This document shows, piece after piece, positions 1-8,036 of a DNA stretch of 25,871 nucleotides (positions are counted from its first letter, which is position 1; every line of letters starts with the position of its first letter). The stretch covers positions 65,323 through 91,193 of the forward strand of contig DERO01000034.1 of assembly GCA_002360945.1 (NCBI GenBank). The letters run 5' to 3'. This stretch comes from Leclercia adecarboxylata (GTDB lineage Bacteria > Pseudomonadota > Gammaproteobacteria > Enterobacterales > Enterobacteriaceae). The notes under the pieces were generated by a model. That model worked only from the letters and a program-made list of their open reading frames with translations. It searched no databases and was not told where the DNA came from. A program made the translations under genes and the position numbers.

Positions 1-3000
1 ACGATACGTTCCTGCGCGTGGTACATCATGGTCATCCCGGCCGGTACGCGCTGGCTTACTACCGCACGCGCCGTCAGGGCACCGTTGCTGTTGAATACCT
101 CGATCCAGTCGTTATCTTCGATACCCAGATCTTTGGCATCCGCTTCGCTCATCCAGACAATCGGGCCGCCGCGTGACAGGGTCAGCATCAGCAGGTTGTC
201 GCTGTAGGTGGAGTGGATACCCCACTTCTGGTGCGGCGTCAGGAAGTTCAGCGCCTTCTCCGGGTTGCCGTTGGATTTCACGCCCATTACCGCCTTCACG
301 GAACGGGTGTCGATTGGTGGACGGTACACCAGCAGGCTTTCACCGAAGTCGCGCATCCACTGGTGATCCTGATACAGGGACTGACGACCGGTCAGGGTGC
401 GCCATGGGATCAGCTCGTGAACGTTGGTGTAACCCGCGTTATAGGAGACGTGCTCATCTTCGAGACCAGACCAGGTCGGGCTGGAGATTATTTTGCGCGG
501 CTGGGCCTGAATATCGCGGAAGCGGATCTTCTCTTCCTCTTTATTGGTTGCCAGATGCGTGTGGTCACGGCCGGTGAACTCGCTCAGCGCCGCCCAGGCT
601 TTCACCGCCACGTGGCCGTTGGTTTCCGGGGCCAGGGTCAGGATCATCTCTGCCGCATCAATCGCCGTGTTCAGCATTGGCTGGCCTTTGGCCGAGCCGT
701 CCGCTTTGGTGTAGTTGAGCTTGCGCAGCAGATCCATCTCGGTCTGGGTGTTCCAGGCAATCCCTTTCCCGCCGTTACCGATTTTCTCCATCAGCGGGCC
801 GATAGAGGTAAAGCGTTCGTAGGTTGCCGGGTAATCACGTTCAACCGGGATAATGTGCGGCGCGGTTACGCCCGGAATCAGGTCACATTCGCCTTTTTTC
901 CAGTCCTTCACGTCCAGCGGCTGCGCCAGTTCGGCGGCGGAGTCGTGCTGGATTGGCAGCGTTACTACGTCGGTCTCTTTGCCGAGGTGCCCCACGCAGA
1001 CCTCAGAGAATTTCTTCGCGATGTCCTTGTAGATATCCCAGTCGCTTTTCGATTCCCATGCCGGGTCAACGGCGGCAGAGAGCGGATGAATAAACGGATG
1101 CATATCCGAGGTATTCATGTCGTCTTTTTCGTACCAGGTCGCGGTCGGCAGCACGATGTCGGAGTACAGGCAGGTGCTGGAGAGACGGAAGTCCAGGGTC
1201 ACCACCAGATCCAGTTTGCCGTCGAGGCCGTTGTCTTTCCACTCCACTTCTTCAGGCTTCACACCACCCTGCTTGCCGAGATCTTTGCCCTGGATACCGT
1301 TTTCGGTACCGAGCAGGTATTTCAGCATGTACTCGTGGCCTTTACCGGAGGAGCCCAGCAGGTTGGAGCGCCAGATGAACAGGTTACGCGGATGGTTTTT
1401 CCCGTTTTCCGGCTGTTCGGCCGCAAAGCGAATCGAACCCTCTTTGAGGGATTTGACGGTGTAGTCCACCGGGGTCATGCCCGCTTTCTTCGCCGCTTCC
1501 GCGATGCGCAGCGGGTTAGTGCCCAACTGAGGCGCAGACGGCAGCCAGCCCATACGTTCAGCACGCACGTTGAAGTCAATCAGGTGGCCGCTGTAGCGGG
1601 ATTTATCCGCCATCGGCGACAGCAGTTCCTGGGCGGTCACCGTCTCGTAGCGCCACTGGCTGGAGTGATTATAGAAGTAAGAGGTGCTGTTCATGTGACG
1701 CGCCGGACGCTGCCAGTCAAGGGCAAACGCCAGCGGCTGCCAGCCGGTCTGTGGACGCAGTTTTTCCTGACCCACGTAGTGTGCCCAGCCGCCGCCGCTC
1801 TGACCGACGCAGCCGCAGAAGATCAGCATGTTGATCAGGCCGCGATAGTTCATATCGAGGTGATACCAGTGGTTCAGACCGGCTCCGACGATGATCATCG
1901 AACGACCGTGGGTTTTATCTGCGTTATCGGCAAATTCACGGGCGGTACGGATGATGTGCGCCCGCGGTACGCCGGTGATCTGCTCGGCCCAGGCCGGGGT
2001 GTACGCTTTGACATCGTCATAATTAGTAGCGCAGTTTTCATCGTTCAGACCGCGCTCCAGGCCGTAGTTGGCGAGGGTCAGATCGTAAACGGTGGTCACC
2101 AGCGCGGTAGAGCCGTCGGCCAGCTGCAGGCGTTTCACCGGCAGTTTGTGCATCAGGATGTTTTGCAGCTCAACCTTGTTGAAGTGCTCAGAGCCTTCGC
2201 CGCCGAAGTACGGGAAGCCGACGTCGGCGATTTCGTCCTGGCTGCCCAGCATGCTCAGGCGCAGTTCGGTCTCTTCGCCCGTCGCGCCATTGCGCTGCTC
2301 GAGGTTCCATTTGCCCTTCTCGCCCCAGCGGAAACCGATAGAGCCGTTCGGTGCAATCATGTCGCCATTGCTGTTGTAAGCAACGGTTTTCCACTCAGGA
2401 TTGTTTTCCTGGCCCAGCGCATCCACCAGGTCGGCGGCACGCAGCATACGGCCTGCGGCGTAGTATCCGTCGCGCTCTTCCAGCATCACCAGCATCGGCA
2501 TGTCGGTATATTTGCGCACGTAGTCGGTGAAGTACTGGCTTGGCTTGTCGAGGTGGAACTCACGCAGCATCACGTGGCCCATCGCCAGCGCCATTGCGGC
2601 ATCGGTACCCTGCTTCGGTGCCAGCCACAGGTCGCACAGTTTGGCGATTTCGGCGTAGTCCGGGGTTACGGCAACGGTTTTGGTGCCTTTGTAACGCACT
2701 TCGGTAAAGAAGTGGGCGTCCGGGGTACGGGTCTGTGGAACGTTAGAGCCCCAGGCGATGATGTAGCTGGAGTTATACCAGTCAGCAGATTCAGGTACGT
2801 CGGTCTGCTCACCCCAGGTCTGCGGAGACGCAGGCGGCAGGTCGCAGTACCAGTCGTAGAAGCTCAGGCAGGTTCCGCCGATAAGCGACAGATAACGCGC
2901 ACCGGAAGCATAGGAGACCATCGACATCGCCGGGATCGGCGAGAAGCCTGCAACACGGTCCGGGCCGTAGGTTTTGACGGTATAGACGTTCGAGGCGGCA

Positions 3001-3509
3001 ATCAGCTCGTTCACTTCCTGCCAGGAGGAGCGCACAAACCCGCCGCGACCGCGCGCCTGTTTGAAGCTTTTCGCTTTGTCAGCGTCTTCGATAATAGATG
3101 CCCAGGCCTCAACCGGATCGCTGTGCTGCACTTTCGCTTCACGCCACATTTTCATCAGGCGTTTACGCATCAGCGGGTATTTCAGGCGGTTGGCGCTGTA
3201 GAGATACCAGGAGTAGCTGGCGCCACGCGGGCAGCCACGCGGTTCGTGGTTCGGCATATCCGGACGGGTGCGCGGGTAGTCGGTCTGCTGCATTTCCCAG
3301 GTCACCAGACCGTTTTTGACGAAAATCTTCCAGCTGCATGAGCCGGTGCAGTTTACGCCGTGGGTGGAACGGACAACTTTGTCATGCTGCCAGCGCTGAC
3401 GGTAACCGTCTTCCCAGTCCCGGTTGGTTTCCAGAACCTGGCCGTGCCCATCGGCAAAAGTCTCACCCTTCTGTTTGAAGTAGCGAAACCGGTCCAAAAA
3501 TTTGCTCAT
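1..3509 (-). CDS. narG: Respiratory nitrate reductase A, alpha subunit NarG (partial, C-terminus off the window)
   Basis: This is the catalytic subunit of the membrane-bound, quinol-linked nitrate reductase, which reduces nitrate to nitrite on the cytoplasmic side. The minus-strand reading is nearly identical to E. coli NarG over about 1169 residues. The family is about 1247 residues long, so roughly the last 80 are cut off by the left edge. His50, Cys54, Cys58 and Cys93 are the FS0 [4Fe-4S] ligands, in the pattern HGVNCTGSC followed by GCPRG. Asp223, in YCDLPPASPQTWGEQTD, is the molybdenum ligand (Asp222 in mature E. coli numbering). The ATG at 3509 is preceded by AGGAGATACCCG, a good ribosome-binding site. 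The gene should be followed by narH, narJ and narI beyond the edge. It lies downstream of narK on the same strand, separated by a terminator and its own promoter region. Confidence 0.98.
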   Translation of the reverse strand, partial: MSKFLDRFRYFKQKGETFADGHGQVLETNRDWEDGYRQRWQHDKVVRSTHGVNCTGSCSWKIFVKNGLVTWEMQQTDYPRTRPDMPNHEPRGCPRGASYSWYLYSANRLKYPLMRKRLMKMWREAKVQHSDPVEAWASIIEDADKAKSFKQARGRGGFVRSSWQEVNELIAASNVYTVKTYGPDRVAGFSPIPAMSMVSYASGARYLSLIGGTCLSFYDWYCDLPPASPQTWGEQTDVPESADWYNSSYIIAWGSNVPQTRTPDAHFFTEVRYKGTKTVAVTPDYAEIAKLCDLWLAPKQGTDAAMALAMGHVMLREFHLDKPSQYFTDYVRKYTDMPMLVMLEERDGYYAAGRMLRAADLVDALGQENNPEWKTVAYNSNGDMIAPNGSIGFRWGEKGKWNLEQRNGATGEETELRLSMLGSQDEIADVGFPYFGGEGSEHFNKVELQNILMHKLPVKRLQLADGSTALVTTVYDLTLANYGLERGLNDENCATNYDDVKAYTPAWAEQITGVPRAHIIRTAREFADNADKTHGRSMIIVGAGLNHWYHLDMNYRGLINMLIFCGCVGQSGGGWAHYVGQEKLRPQTGWQPLAFALDWQRPARHMNSTSYFYNHSSQWRYETVTAQELLSPMADKSRYSGHLIDFNVRAERMGWLPSAPQLGTNPLRIAEAAKKAGMTPVDYTVKSLKEGSIRFAAEQPENGKNHPRNLFIWRSNLLGSSGKGHEYMLKYLLGTENGIQGKDLGKQGGVKPEEVEWKDNGLDGKLDLVVTLDFRLSSTCLYSDIVLPTATWYEKDDMNTSDMHPFIHPLSAAVDPAWESKSDWDIYKDIAKKFSEVCVGHLGKETDVVTLPIQHDSAAELAQPLDVKDWKKGECDLIPGVTAPHIIPVERDYPATYERFTSIGPLMEKIGNGGKGIAWNTQTEMDLLRKLNYTKADGSAKGQPMLNTAIDAAEMILTLAPETNGHVAVKAWAALSEFTGRDHTHLATNKEEEKIRFRDIQAQPRKIISSPTWSGLEDEHVSYNAGYTNVHELIPWRTLTGRQSLYQDHQWMRDFGESLLVYRPPIDTRSVKAVMGVKSNGNPEKALNFLTPHQKWGIHSTYSDNLLMLTLSRGGPIVWMSEADAKDLGIEDNDWIEVFNSNGALTARAVVSQRVPAGMTMMYHAQERI

Positions 3510-3595
3510 CGGGTATCTCCTGTGTGGAGCCTGTGGCTCTCTAAATCGACATTGCTGATTTGCAGCGAAGGTAACGCCATGAAAGATGGTGGGAA

Positions 3596-3609
3596 TTGAT
3601 AACGATCAA
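3596..3609 (-). promoter_or_regulatory. FNR box of the narG promoter
   Basis: TTGATAACGATCAA is a perfect TTGAT-N4-ATCAA FNR site. It is the reverse complement of the site known in front of E. coli narG. Its centre is 93 bp upstream of the narG ATG. If it sits at -41.5, as in E. coli, transcription would start near 3561 and leave a leader of about 50 nt. Confidence 0.9.
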
Positions 3610-3646
3610 GAGGAACGGGGGATGTTTAAGGAGGCCAATACCGGAC

Positions 3647-3662
3647 TACCCCTAAAGCGGTA
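3647..3662. promoter_or_regulatory. NarL 7-2-7 inverted heptamer site upstream of narG
   Basis: TACCCCT, AA, AGCGGTA is a head-to-head pair of NarL heptamers with a 2-bp gap, the spacing preferred by phospho-NarL. The second half-site reads TACCGCT on the other strand and departs from TACYYMT at one position. The centre is about 52 bp upstream of the FNR box centre, near -93. Confidence 0.65.
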
Positions 3663-3742
3663 CAGAAGCAAACATTACAAACTTATGTTTTATATACATA
3701 TTTTTTATTTATCGTACAAAAGCATGCGTGGCAGATATGCAG

Positions 3743-3759
3743 AGGGGTATTAAGGGGTA
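3743..3759 (-). promoter_or_regulatory. Two distal NarL heptamers in direct repeat upstream of narG
   Basis: AGGGGTA occurs at 3743-3749 and again at 3753-3759, which is TACCCCT twice on the narG strand, 10 bp apart. Relative to the inferred start this is about -190, close to the distal NarL region of E. coli narG. The AT-rich stretch at about 3665-3720 between the two NarL clusters is where E. coli has an IHF bend, but I could not pick out a convincing IHF match. Confidence 0.6.
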
Positions 3760-3845
3760 GAACGCCCTGTTTAGCGATGACGATCACAGCGGCTGCGCGG
3801 CGGCTGGGGCTATCGTCTTTAGTATGTTGTAACTAATAACAGGGT

Positions 3846-3871
3846 AAAAAAAGCGCGGCACCAGGCCGCGC
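3846..3871 (-). terminator. Rho-independent terminator of narK
   Basis: On the minus strand GCGCGGC, CTGGT, GCCGCGC forms a perfect 7-bp GC stem with a 5-nt loop, followed by seven T. It begins about 20 nt after the narK stop codon. It separates the narK transcript from the narG promoter region. Confidence 0.93.
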
Positions 3872-3890
3872 AAACGGATAATCAACTTAC

Positions 3891-5285
3891 TTATTTTTTA
3901 TTAGAATTGCGTCCGTATACCAGCCAGGTGACAAACACGCAGGCGATATAGAAAACGAGGAACACTTTCATGGCGCCCGCCGGTGAGCCGGTCAGGTCCA
4001 GCGAAATGCCGAACGCTTTTGGGATAAAGAACCCGCCAATCGCGCCAATCGCCGAGATGAAACCCAGCGCGGCTGCGGTATCGGTGGCCGCTTCACGCAT
4101 CGCCTGCTGCTCGTTGCCGCCCTGCGCTTTTACACGATCCATCGTCAGCTTACGAAAGATCACCGAGATCATCTGGAAGGTCGAAGCACTCCCCAGCCCG
4201 GCCGTCAGGAACAGCACCATAAATACCGCGAAGAAGGCGCCAAAATTGCCGCCCACGCCGTTAACCGGCAGGGTCGTAAACAGCAGGGCACAGAAGATCG
4301 CCATCACCACAAAGTTCACCAGCGTCACGCGGGTACCGCCCAGACGGTCGGAGATCATCCCGCCGGTGGAGCGCGCCAGAGCGCCAATGAACGGGCCGAA
4401 GAAGGCGTAGTGCAGGATCTGCACGTCCGGGAACTGGGTTTTCGACAGCATTGCAAACCCGGCGGAGAAGCCGATAAAGGAGCCGAAGGTCGCCAGATAG
4501 AGCAGCGCCATGATCCACAGATGGGCGCGCTTCAGCACCGGCAGCTGTTCACTCAGGGAGGCTTTCGACGCCGCCAGATCGTTCATACCGAACCATGCGG
4601 CCAGAGTTAAGACCACCAGGAACGGCACCCAGATCCAGGCCGCGTTCTGCAGGAAGAGGTATGAGCCGTCGGCCTGCTCAACGCCCGCACCGCCAAAGGC
4701 GGCAAAGATAGAGACTGAGATCGCCAGCGGCGCAATCAACTGCATCACGCTGACGCCCATGTTGCCCAGACCGCCGTTGATCCCCAGCGCGCCGCCCTGC
4801 TTCTGTTTCGGGAAGAAGAAGCTGATGTTGGCCATGCTGGAGGCAAAGTTAGCGCCCGCAAAGCCACACAGCAGAGAGATAATCACAAAGACGCTGAACG
4901 GCGTTGAGGTATCCTGTACCGCAAAGCCCAGCCACACGCACGGAATAATCATGATCCCGGTACTGAACGCCGTCCAGCGGCGACCGCCGAACAGCGGCAC
5001 CATAAAGGCATAAGGCACACGCAGCAGCGCACCGGAGAGTGCCGGCAGCGCCGTTAACATAAACAGCTGATCGGTGGTAAATTTAAAGCCTACTTTTGGC
5101 AGGTTAACGGCGACGGCGCTGAACAACATCCAGACGCAAAACGCCAGCAGCAGACAGGGAACGGAGATCCATAGATTACGGCTGGCTATACGTTGGCCGC
5201 GCTGTTGCCAGAACGCCGGATCTTCCGGACGCCACTCCGTAATAACCGGGCCGGAATCCCTTTCGGGGGTAGTTGAGTGACTCAT
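3891..5285 (-). CDS. narK: Nitrate/nitrite transporter NarK
   Basis: Inner-membrane major-facilitator protein of the NarK2/NNP type that moves nitrate in and nitrite out (or exchanges them) during nitrate respiration. It is 464 residues long and close to E. coli NarK over its full length. About 12 hydrophobic segments are visible. Arg89, one of the two substrate-binding arginines of NarK, falls at the expected number when the start is the ATG at 5285. The nitrate signature region GGLGNMGVSVMQ is present. An in-frame GTG two codons upstream (5291) is possible, but it overlaps the Shine-Dalgarno sequence AGAGGT, which is correctly placed for the ATG, and E. coli NarK begins at the same MSHS. 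The gene is divergent from narX and has its own FNR box and NarL sites. Confidence 0.97.
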   Translation of the reverse strand: MSHSTTPERDSGPVITEWRPEDPAFWQQRGQRIASRNLWISVPCLLLAFCVWMLFSAVAVNLPKVGFKFTTDQLFMLTALPALSGALLRVPYAFMVPLFGGRRWTAFSTGIMIIPCVWLGFAVQDTSTPFSVFVIISLLCGFAGANFASSMANISFFFPKQKQGGALGINGGLGNMGVSVMQLIAPLAISVSIFAAFGGAGVEQADGSYLFLQNAAWIWVPFLVVLTLAAWFGMNDLAASKASLSEQLPVLKRAHLWIMALLYLATFGSFIGFSAGFAMLSKTQFPDVQILHYAFFGPFIGALARSTGGMISDRLGGTRVTLVNFVVMAIFCALLFTTLPVNGVGGNFGAFFAVFMVLFLTAGLGSASTFQMISVIFRKLTMDRVKAQGGNEQQAMREAATDTAAALGFISAIGAIGGFFIPKAFGISLDLTGSPAGAMKVFLVFYIACVFVTWLVYGRNSNKK

Positions 5286-5343
5286 AGACACCTCTGATTC
5301 TTAAAAGATGCTACAAAGATCAGGGTTTTAAGCAGACAGGAAG

Positions 5344-5357
5344 TTGATATAAATCAA
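5344..5357 (-). promoter_or_regulatory. FNR box of the narK promoter
   Basis: TTGATATAAATCAA is a perfect TTGAT-N4-ATCAA site centred about 65 bp upstream of the narK ATG. A class II position at -41.5 would put the transcription start near 5309, giving a leader of about 24 nt. Confidence 0.88.
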
Positions 5358-5394
5358 GGGGAAGGTGGGCAAATTCCGCGAGCAAAAGTTGCCA

Positions 5395-5410
5395 TACTCC
5401 CTGGTGAGTA
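5395..5410. promoter_or_regulatory. NarL 7-2-7 inverted heptamer site upstream of narK
   Basis: TACTCCC, TG, GTGAGTA forms an inverted pair with a 2-bp gap, 52 bp from the FNR box centre. This is the same FNR-to-NarL distance as in front of narG in this window. Both half-sites differ from TACYYMT only in the last base. Confidence 0.6.
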
Positions 5411-5451
5411 GCCCAATCCGCCAAAAAAGATGTGGTTTTTCACAGCGCTGC

Positions 5452-5538
5452 TACTCCCCGCTTACCCCCTCCTCCCATTCATACGACAAATGGCAATTAG
5501 GAGGTAATCCTTTTGAGGTATGGGTATACTCCAGGGTA
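5452..5538. promoter_or_regulatory. Cluster of NarL/NarP-type heptamers in the narX-narK intergenic region
   Basis: Several heptamer-like sequences lie here: TACTCCC at 5452-5458, TACCCCC at 5463-5469, GGAGGTA at 5501-5507, ATGGGTA at 5520-5526 (a perfect TACCCAT on the minus strand) and, directly abutting it, TACTCCA at 5527-5533. The cluster fills most of the stretch before narX and could serve both divergent promoters. No confident -10/-35 pair for narX could be assigned by eye. The rest of the 309-bp intergenic region holds no gene that I can support. Confidence 0.5.
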
Positions 5539-5594
5539 TGCCTGAGAATAGAGCCCCTGCCGAGTCCAGGCATTGTCAGGAGCCAGACTGCCCT

Positions 5595-7391
5595 ATGTTT
5601 AAACGCTGTTTTTCACCGCTGACGCTGGTTAACCAACTGGTACTGATTGTCATGCTGTCCACCGCAATCGGGGTGGCGGGGATGGCAATTTCCGGCTGGC
5701 TGGTCCAGGGCGTTCAGGGCAGCGCGCACGCTATTAATAAAGCCGGTTCGCTGCGCATGCAGAGCTACCGACTGCTGGCGGCGATCCCGCTGGAAGCCAA
5801 AGATCAGGTCTTACTCGACGAAATGAACGCCACGGCGTTCAGCCCGGCGCTGCAAAACGCGGCGCAGCGGGATCATCAGCAGGCACAGCTGAAAGCCCTG
5901 CAGGATTACTGGCAAAACCAGCTGGCACCAGGGCTCCGCCAGGCACAAAGCCCTGACGCGGTCGCCAGCGATGTCTCCGGTTTTGTCAGCCGCATCGATA
6001 ATCTGGTCACCGCCTTCGACAGCAACACCGAACAGCGTATTGAGCGGGTGGTGCTGATGCAACGGCTGATGGTGCTGTTTATGGCCCTGCTGCTGGTGTT
6101 CACCATCCTCTGGCTACGCGCCAGGCTGCTGCATCCCTGGAGGCAGCTGCTGGCAGTGGCCCGCGCCGTGACCCAGCGCGATTTTACCCAACGGGCGCAC
6201 ATCAACGGCCGCAATGAGATGGCTATGCTCGGCGAAGCGCTGAACACCATGTCCGGCGAGCTGGCCGAAAGCTATGCGGTGCTGGAGCAGCGGGTGCGGG
6301 AAAAAACCGCCGGGCTGGAGCAGAAAAACGAGATCCTCTCCTTCCTGTGGCAGGCCAACCGCCGCCTGCACTCCCAGGTGCCGATGTGCGAGCGGCTCTC
6401 GCCGGTACTTAACGGTCTGCAGAATTTGACCCTGCTGCACGATATCGAGCTGCGGGTGTATGACCTGGAAGATGAAGAGAATCACCAGGAATTTACCTGT
6501 CAGTCAGATATGAGCTGCGATGAAATCGGCTGCCACCTCTGCCCGCGCAGCCTGCCGCCGCTGACCACCAGCGGCACGACCCTGAAGTGGCGGCTGGCGG
6601 ATAACCTGACGCAGTACGGCATTTTACTGGCTACCCTGCCCGCCGGACGCCACCTGAGCCACGATCAGCAGCAGCTGGTTGATACCCTGGTGGAGCAGCT
6701 GACCGCCACCCTGGCGCTCGACCGCCATCAGGAAAAACAGCAGCAGCTGATAGTGATGGAAGAGCGCGCCACCATTGCCCGCGAGCTGCACGACTCCATC
6801 GCCCAGTCGCTCTCCTGCATGAAGATGCAGGTCAGCTGTCTGCAGATGCAGGACGCCGACCTGCCGGAAAGCCACAAACAGCTGCTGAGCCAGATCCGCA
6901 ACGAGCTGAACACCTCCTGGGTGCAACTGCGTGAGCTGCTCACCACCTTCCGCCTGCAGCTGACCGAGCCCGGCCTGCGGCCCGCGCTGGAGGCCAGTTG
7001 CCAGGAGTTCAGCGCCCGGCTCGGCTTTACCGTCTCGCTGGACTACCAGCTGCCGCCGCGGTTTGTGCCCTCTCATCAGGCCATCCACCTGCTGCAGATC
7101 GCTCGCGAAGCCTTAAGCAACGCGCTGAAACATTCCGGGGCGACGGCGGTTTCGCTCACCGTGAGCCAGCACGACAACCAGGTCAAACTGGTGGTGCGCG
7201 ATAACGGCTGCGGCATACCGGCCAACGCCGAAAGAAGTAACCACTACGGTCTGATTATTATGCGCGACCGCGCGCAAAGCCTGCGTGGAGATTGTCAGGT
7301 CCGCCAAGGCGAAGCAGGCGGTACAGACGTCATTGTCACCTTTATTCCCGAAAAGCCTCTTTTCACTGCCCAAGGAGAACACCATGTCTAA
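5595..7391 (+). CDS. narX: Nitrate/nitrite sensor histidine kinase NarX
   Basis: Inner-membrane sensor kinase that detects periplasmic nitrate and nitrite and phosphorylates NarL. The 598-residue length equals that of E. coli NarX. The order is an N-terminal transmembrane segment (about 15-37), a periplasmic four-helix sensor domain that opens with the conserved P-box ([20 protein letters not shown]), a second transmembrane segment (about 152-175), HAMP, a Cys-containing central module, and a HisKA_3/HATPase C-terminus. His399 in [12 protein letters not shown] is the phosphorylation site, and an ATP-binding DNGCG motif follows. The ATG at 5595 was chosen because it matches the E. coli start and puts the histidine exactly at 399. 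An upstream in-frame start at 5520 would add 25 unrelated residues lying in the NarL-site region. The stop overlaps the narL start by 8 nt. Confidence 0.97.
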   Translation: MFKRCFSPLTLVNQLVLIVMLSTAIGVAGMAISGWLVQGVQGSAHAINKAGSLRMQSYRLLAAIPLEAKDQVLLDEMNATAFSPALQNAAQRDHQQAQLKALQDYWQNQLAPGLRQAQSPDAVASDVSGFVSRIDNLVTAFDSNTEQRIERVVLMQRLMVLFMALLLVFTILWLRARLLHPWRQLLAVARAVTQRDFTQRAHINGRNEMAMLGEALNTMSGELAESYAVLEQRVREKTAGLEQKNEILSFLWQANRRLHSQVPMCERLSPVLNGLQNLTLLHDIELRVYDLEDEENHQEFTCQSDMSCDEIGCHLCPRSLPPLTTSGTTLKWRLADNLTQYGILLATLPAGRHLSHDQQQLVDTLVEQLTATLALDRHQEKQQQLIVMEERATIARELHDSIAQSLSCMKMQVSCLQMQDADLPESHKQLLSQIRNELNTSWVQLRELLTTFRLQLTEPGLRPALEASCQEFSARLGFTVSLDYQLPPRFVPSHQAIHLLQIAREALSNALKHSGATAVSLTVSQHDNQVKLVVRDNGCGIPANAERSNHYGLIIMRDRAQSLRGDCQVRQGEAGGTDVIVTFIPEKPLFTAQGEHHV

Positions 7392-8034
7392 TCAGGAGCC
7401 AGCCACAATCCTGTTGATCGACGACCATCCGATGCTGCGCACCGGCGTAAAACAACTTATCAGCATGGCCTCGGATATCACCGTTGTGGGCGAAGCCAGC
7501 AACGGCGAACAGGGCATTGAACTGGCCGAGGCGCTCGATCCTGATTTGATCCTGCTCGACCTGAATATGCCCGGCATGAACGGCCTCGAAACCCTCGACA
7601 AGCTGCGCGAGAAATCGCTCTCCGGACGCGTGGTGGTCTTCAGCGTCTCTAACCATGAAGAGGACGTGGTCACCGCCCTGAAACGCGGCGCCGATGGCTA
7701 CCTGTTGAAAGACATGGAGCCGGAAGAGCTGCTGAAATCCCTGCAACAGGCGGCAGCTGGTGACATGGTGCTGAGCGAAGCCCTGACCCCGGTGCTGGCG
7801 GCCAGCCTGCGTGCCAACCGCGCCACCTCCGACCGCGACGTCAGCCAGCTGACCCCGCGCGAGCGCGACATCCTCAAGCTGATTGCCCAGGGCCTGCCGA
7901 ACAAGATGATCGCCCGCCGTCTGGACATCACCGAAAGCACGGTCAAGGTGCATGTGAAACATATGCTGAAGAAGATGAAGCTGAAATCCCGGGTGGAAGC
8001 TGCGGTGTGGGTCCATCAGGAACGTATTTTCTGA
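7384..8034 (+). CDS. narL: Nitrate/nitrite response regulator NarL
   Basis: Cytoplasmic response regulator that, once phosphorylated by NarX, activates narG and narK and represses many other anaerobic genes. It is 216 residues long, the family length. The receiver domain is residues 1 to about 130, with the phosphorylated Asp59 in [11 protein letters not shown] linker leads to the LuxR-type helix-turn-helix at about 150-216 ([14 protein letters not shown], then [17 protein letters not shown]). The start at 7384 has the ribosome-binding site AAGGAGAACACC, which lies inside narX, so translation of the two is probably coupled. The gene converges on ychO with only 2 nt between the stop codons, and no terminator is visible there. 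Confidence 0.98.
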   Translation: MSNQEPATILLIDDHPMLRTGVKQLISMASDITVVGEASNGEQGIELAEALDPDLILLDLNMPGMNGLETLDKLREKSLSGRVVVFSVSNHEEDVVTALKRGADGYLLKDMEPEELLKSLQQAAAGDMVLSEALTPVLAASLRANRATSDRDVSQLTPRERDILKLIAQGLPNKMIARRLDITESTVKVHVKHMLKKMKLKSRVEAAVWVHQERIF

Positions 8035-8036
8035 GT

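Noticed and set aside
213..3341. Plus-strand open frame of about 1040 codons opposite narG
   Set aside because: It is a shadow of narG codon bias. Its translation is rich in Arg, His and Val with no recognisable family, and narG on the other strand is unmistakable.
3665..3720. IHF site in the narG upstream region
   Set aside because: The stretch is AT-rich and placed as in E. coli, but no good match to WATCAANNNNTTR was found by eye.
5286..5291. GTG start for narK two codons upstream
   Set aside because: It overlaps the Shine-Dalgarno that serves the ATG at 5285, and residue numbering (Arg89) fits the ATG.
5520..5594. N-terminal extension of NarX from an ATG at 5520
   Set aside because: The extra 25 residues are unlike NarX and lie in the NarL-site region. 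The start at 5595 matches the E. coli length and puts the histidine at 399.
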